Source: an uncultured Propionivibrio sp. (lineage in GTDB: Bacteria; Pseudomonadota; Gammaproteobacteria; Burkholderiales; Rhodocyclaceae). Taken from it: DNA of 35,763 nt. The stretch covers positions 1 to 35,763 of the forward strand of contig CALAIL010000075.1 in the NCBI GenBank assembly GCA_937923255.1. Reading direction: 5' to 3'. The translations under genes and the position numbers were made by a program. Of this stretch, positions 35,190 to 35,763 are shown piece by piece. The notes below the pieces were generated by a model. That model was not told the DNA's origin. It ran no database searches and saw only the letters and a list, made by a program, of their open reading frames with translations. Within the stretch, counting starts at the first letter, position 1. Every line of letters begins with the position of its first letter.

Positions 35190-35410
35190 AAAACCCCTTA
35201 GGCGCAGCCGCAGGCGCGGGGCAGCTTGGCGGAAGCAAGGGCTTGATTGTCTGAGCGCAGCGAGTTATCAAGCCCGCCGCCAGGCAAAACCGCGGCAAGG
35301 AGTTTTCTGCGCCTGGGGTCGCCTTTCTTTGCTGACTTTCTTTGGCGAGATAAAGAAAGAAGGTAGGAAAGTCAGCGGGGCGCGCTGCCGCTCAGCGCAA
35401 CGGGATTAAA
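35190..35410. repeat. Inverted-repeat element, no gene
   Basis: Contains GGGCTTGAT...ATCAAGCCC (about 35248-35276) and GCTGACTTTC...GAAAGTCAGC (about 35331-35376), with CTTTCTTTGG in between. Its style resembles non-coding repeat sequences common in beta- and gammaproteobacterial genomes, though I cannot name the family. Confidence 0.55.
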
Positions 35411-35470
35411 AGAAGTTCCGTGGGTGAAAGTCAGCGCACATGCGGTGGCGATTCTTATTTTTTAGTTTTA

Positions 35471-35595
35471 GGAACCCTGCCCGCTAGCCCGCGTATTTAG
35501 GGCATCTCCGGATATCCTACCCGCTAGCCCTTTATCCATAAGGGTTCCAAAAGCGACTGCCCGCAAACGCCCTATCCACAAGGGGTTGCGGGCAG
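35471..35595 (+). repeat. Composite hairpin unit 2
   Basis: The same plan as unit 1 with different arms. GGAACCCT (35471-35478) pairs with AGGGTTCC (35541-35548) around GCGTATTTAGGGCATCTCCGG and a CCCTTTATCCATAAGGG stem. Then CTGCCCGCAA (35557-35566) pairs with TTGCGGGCAG (35586-35595) around the core ACGCCCTATCCACAAGGGG. Confidence 0.85.
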
Positions 35596-35619
35596 CCCTT
35601 TTTAAAGGCCAGATAATCT

Positions 35620-35695
35620 ATAGCGGCTCGACTTTGCCAAAAGACAAGGCGGCGAGCCGCAGGCAGTACGTTTAGTACGGCAAGGCGAGCCAACG
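35620..35695 (-). repeat. Right copy of the ~76-bp inverted repeat
   Basis: Reverse complement partner of 34754-34830. The stretch from ATAGCGGCTCGACTTTGCC through to GGCGAGCCGC (41 bases) is identical, and only the middle (TTTAGTACGG against GAGTAGTACGG) and one base near the end differ. Confidence 0.9.
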
Positions 35696-35722
35696 TAGTA
35701 TTTTGGCAAAGGAAGCCGCTAT

Positions 35723-35763
35723 GGCTCGACTTTGCCAAAGACAAGGCGGTAAGCCGCTGACAG
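35723..35763. repeat. Partial third copy of the ~76-bp element at the window edge
   Basis: GGCTCGACTTTGCC-AAGACAAGGCGG-AAGCCGCTGACAG repeats the first half of the element, with a one-base deletion and a changed arm. The window ends inside it. Confidence 0.75.

Larger units (their letters stand above)
34704..35763. repeat. Gene-free region made of nested repeats and hairpins
   Basis: No convincing gene in the last kilobase. It is composed of an inverted pair of about 76 bp, about 39-bp modules, two composite hairpin units and a separate inverted-repeat element, all listed below. The open frames here are repeat translations. The region continues beyond the window. Confidence 0.85.

Overview
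The window reads as chromosomal DNA of a GC-rich betaproteobacterium. The evidence is the gene order ybgC-tolQRAB-pal-cpoB-queE-queC, the kdsD-kdsC-lptC-lptA block, and the general character of the proteins. A Rhodocyclales-like organism is my best guess, but that rests on impression and not on a search. Almost all of the window is ordinary housekeeping coding sequence. The accessory material is concentrated in four places: about 10957-11658, 21050-22060, 31140-32200 and 34704-35763.

Layout, left to right. The 3' end of an iron/cobalamin-type ABC importer ATPase (+) is followed by two tRNA-Lys genes (-, CTT and TTT) with a near-perfect sigma-70 promoter and a hairpin terminator. The Tol-Pal envelope operon runs leftwards from ybgC (7640) through tolQ, tolR, tolA, tolB, pal and cpoB, and continues into queE and queC for queuosine/7-deazaguanine synthesis. 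Diverging from it is a tight three-gene operon (+): a CPA2-type antiporter without an RCK domain, a GCS2/YbdK-type gamma-glutamyl ligase and a class-I amidotransferase-like gamma-glutamyl hydrolase. A tandem array of three 234-bp units then separates this operon from the convergent ruvC-ruvA-[AI-2E permease]-ruvB operon. dacB (PBP4) follows on the minus strand. Diverging from dacB is the LPS block kdsD-kdsC-lptC-lptA, whose usual next gene lptB is absent; an NYN/LOTUS-type RNA-binding protein sits there instead.

The middle right holds a broken gspE-type ATPase, a beta-propeller lactonase, a small XRE-type regulator with a possible leader peptide, a lipoprotein with two BamE-like repeats, a CinA/MoaB-like protein overlapping an EI24 membrane protein, and the large RNA helicase HrpA. 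After an AT-rich island with a small membrane protein and two gene fragments come an aromatic aminotransferase (TyrB type), a DUF4878-like lipoprotein and an overlapping YiiX-like amidase.

The last kilobase has no recognisable gene. It is built from nested hairpins and inverted repeats. Its short modules (about 39 bp) are the same family that makes up the 234-bp array between the gamma-glutamyl operon and ruvB. Two hairpin units there have different arm sequences that remain self-complementary around a conserved core. This is the strongest sign in the window of an undescribed structured repeat family.
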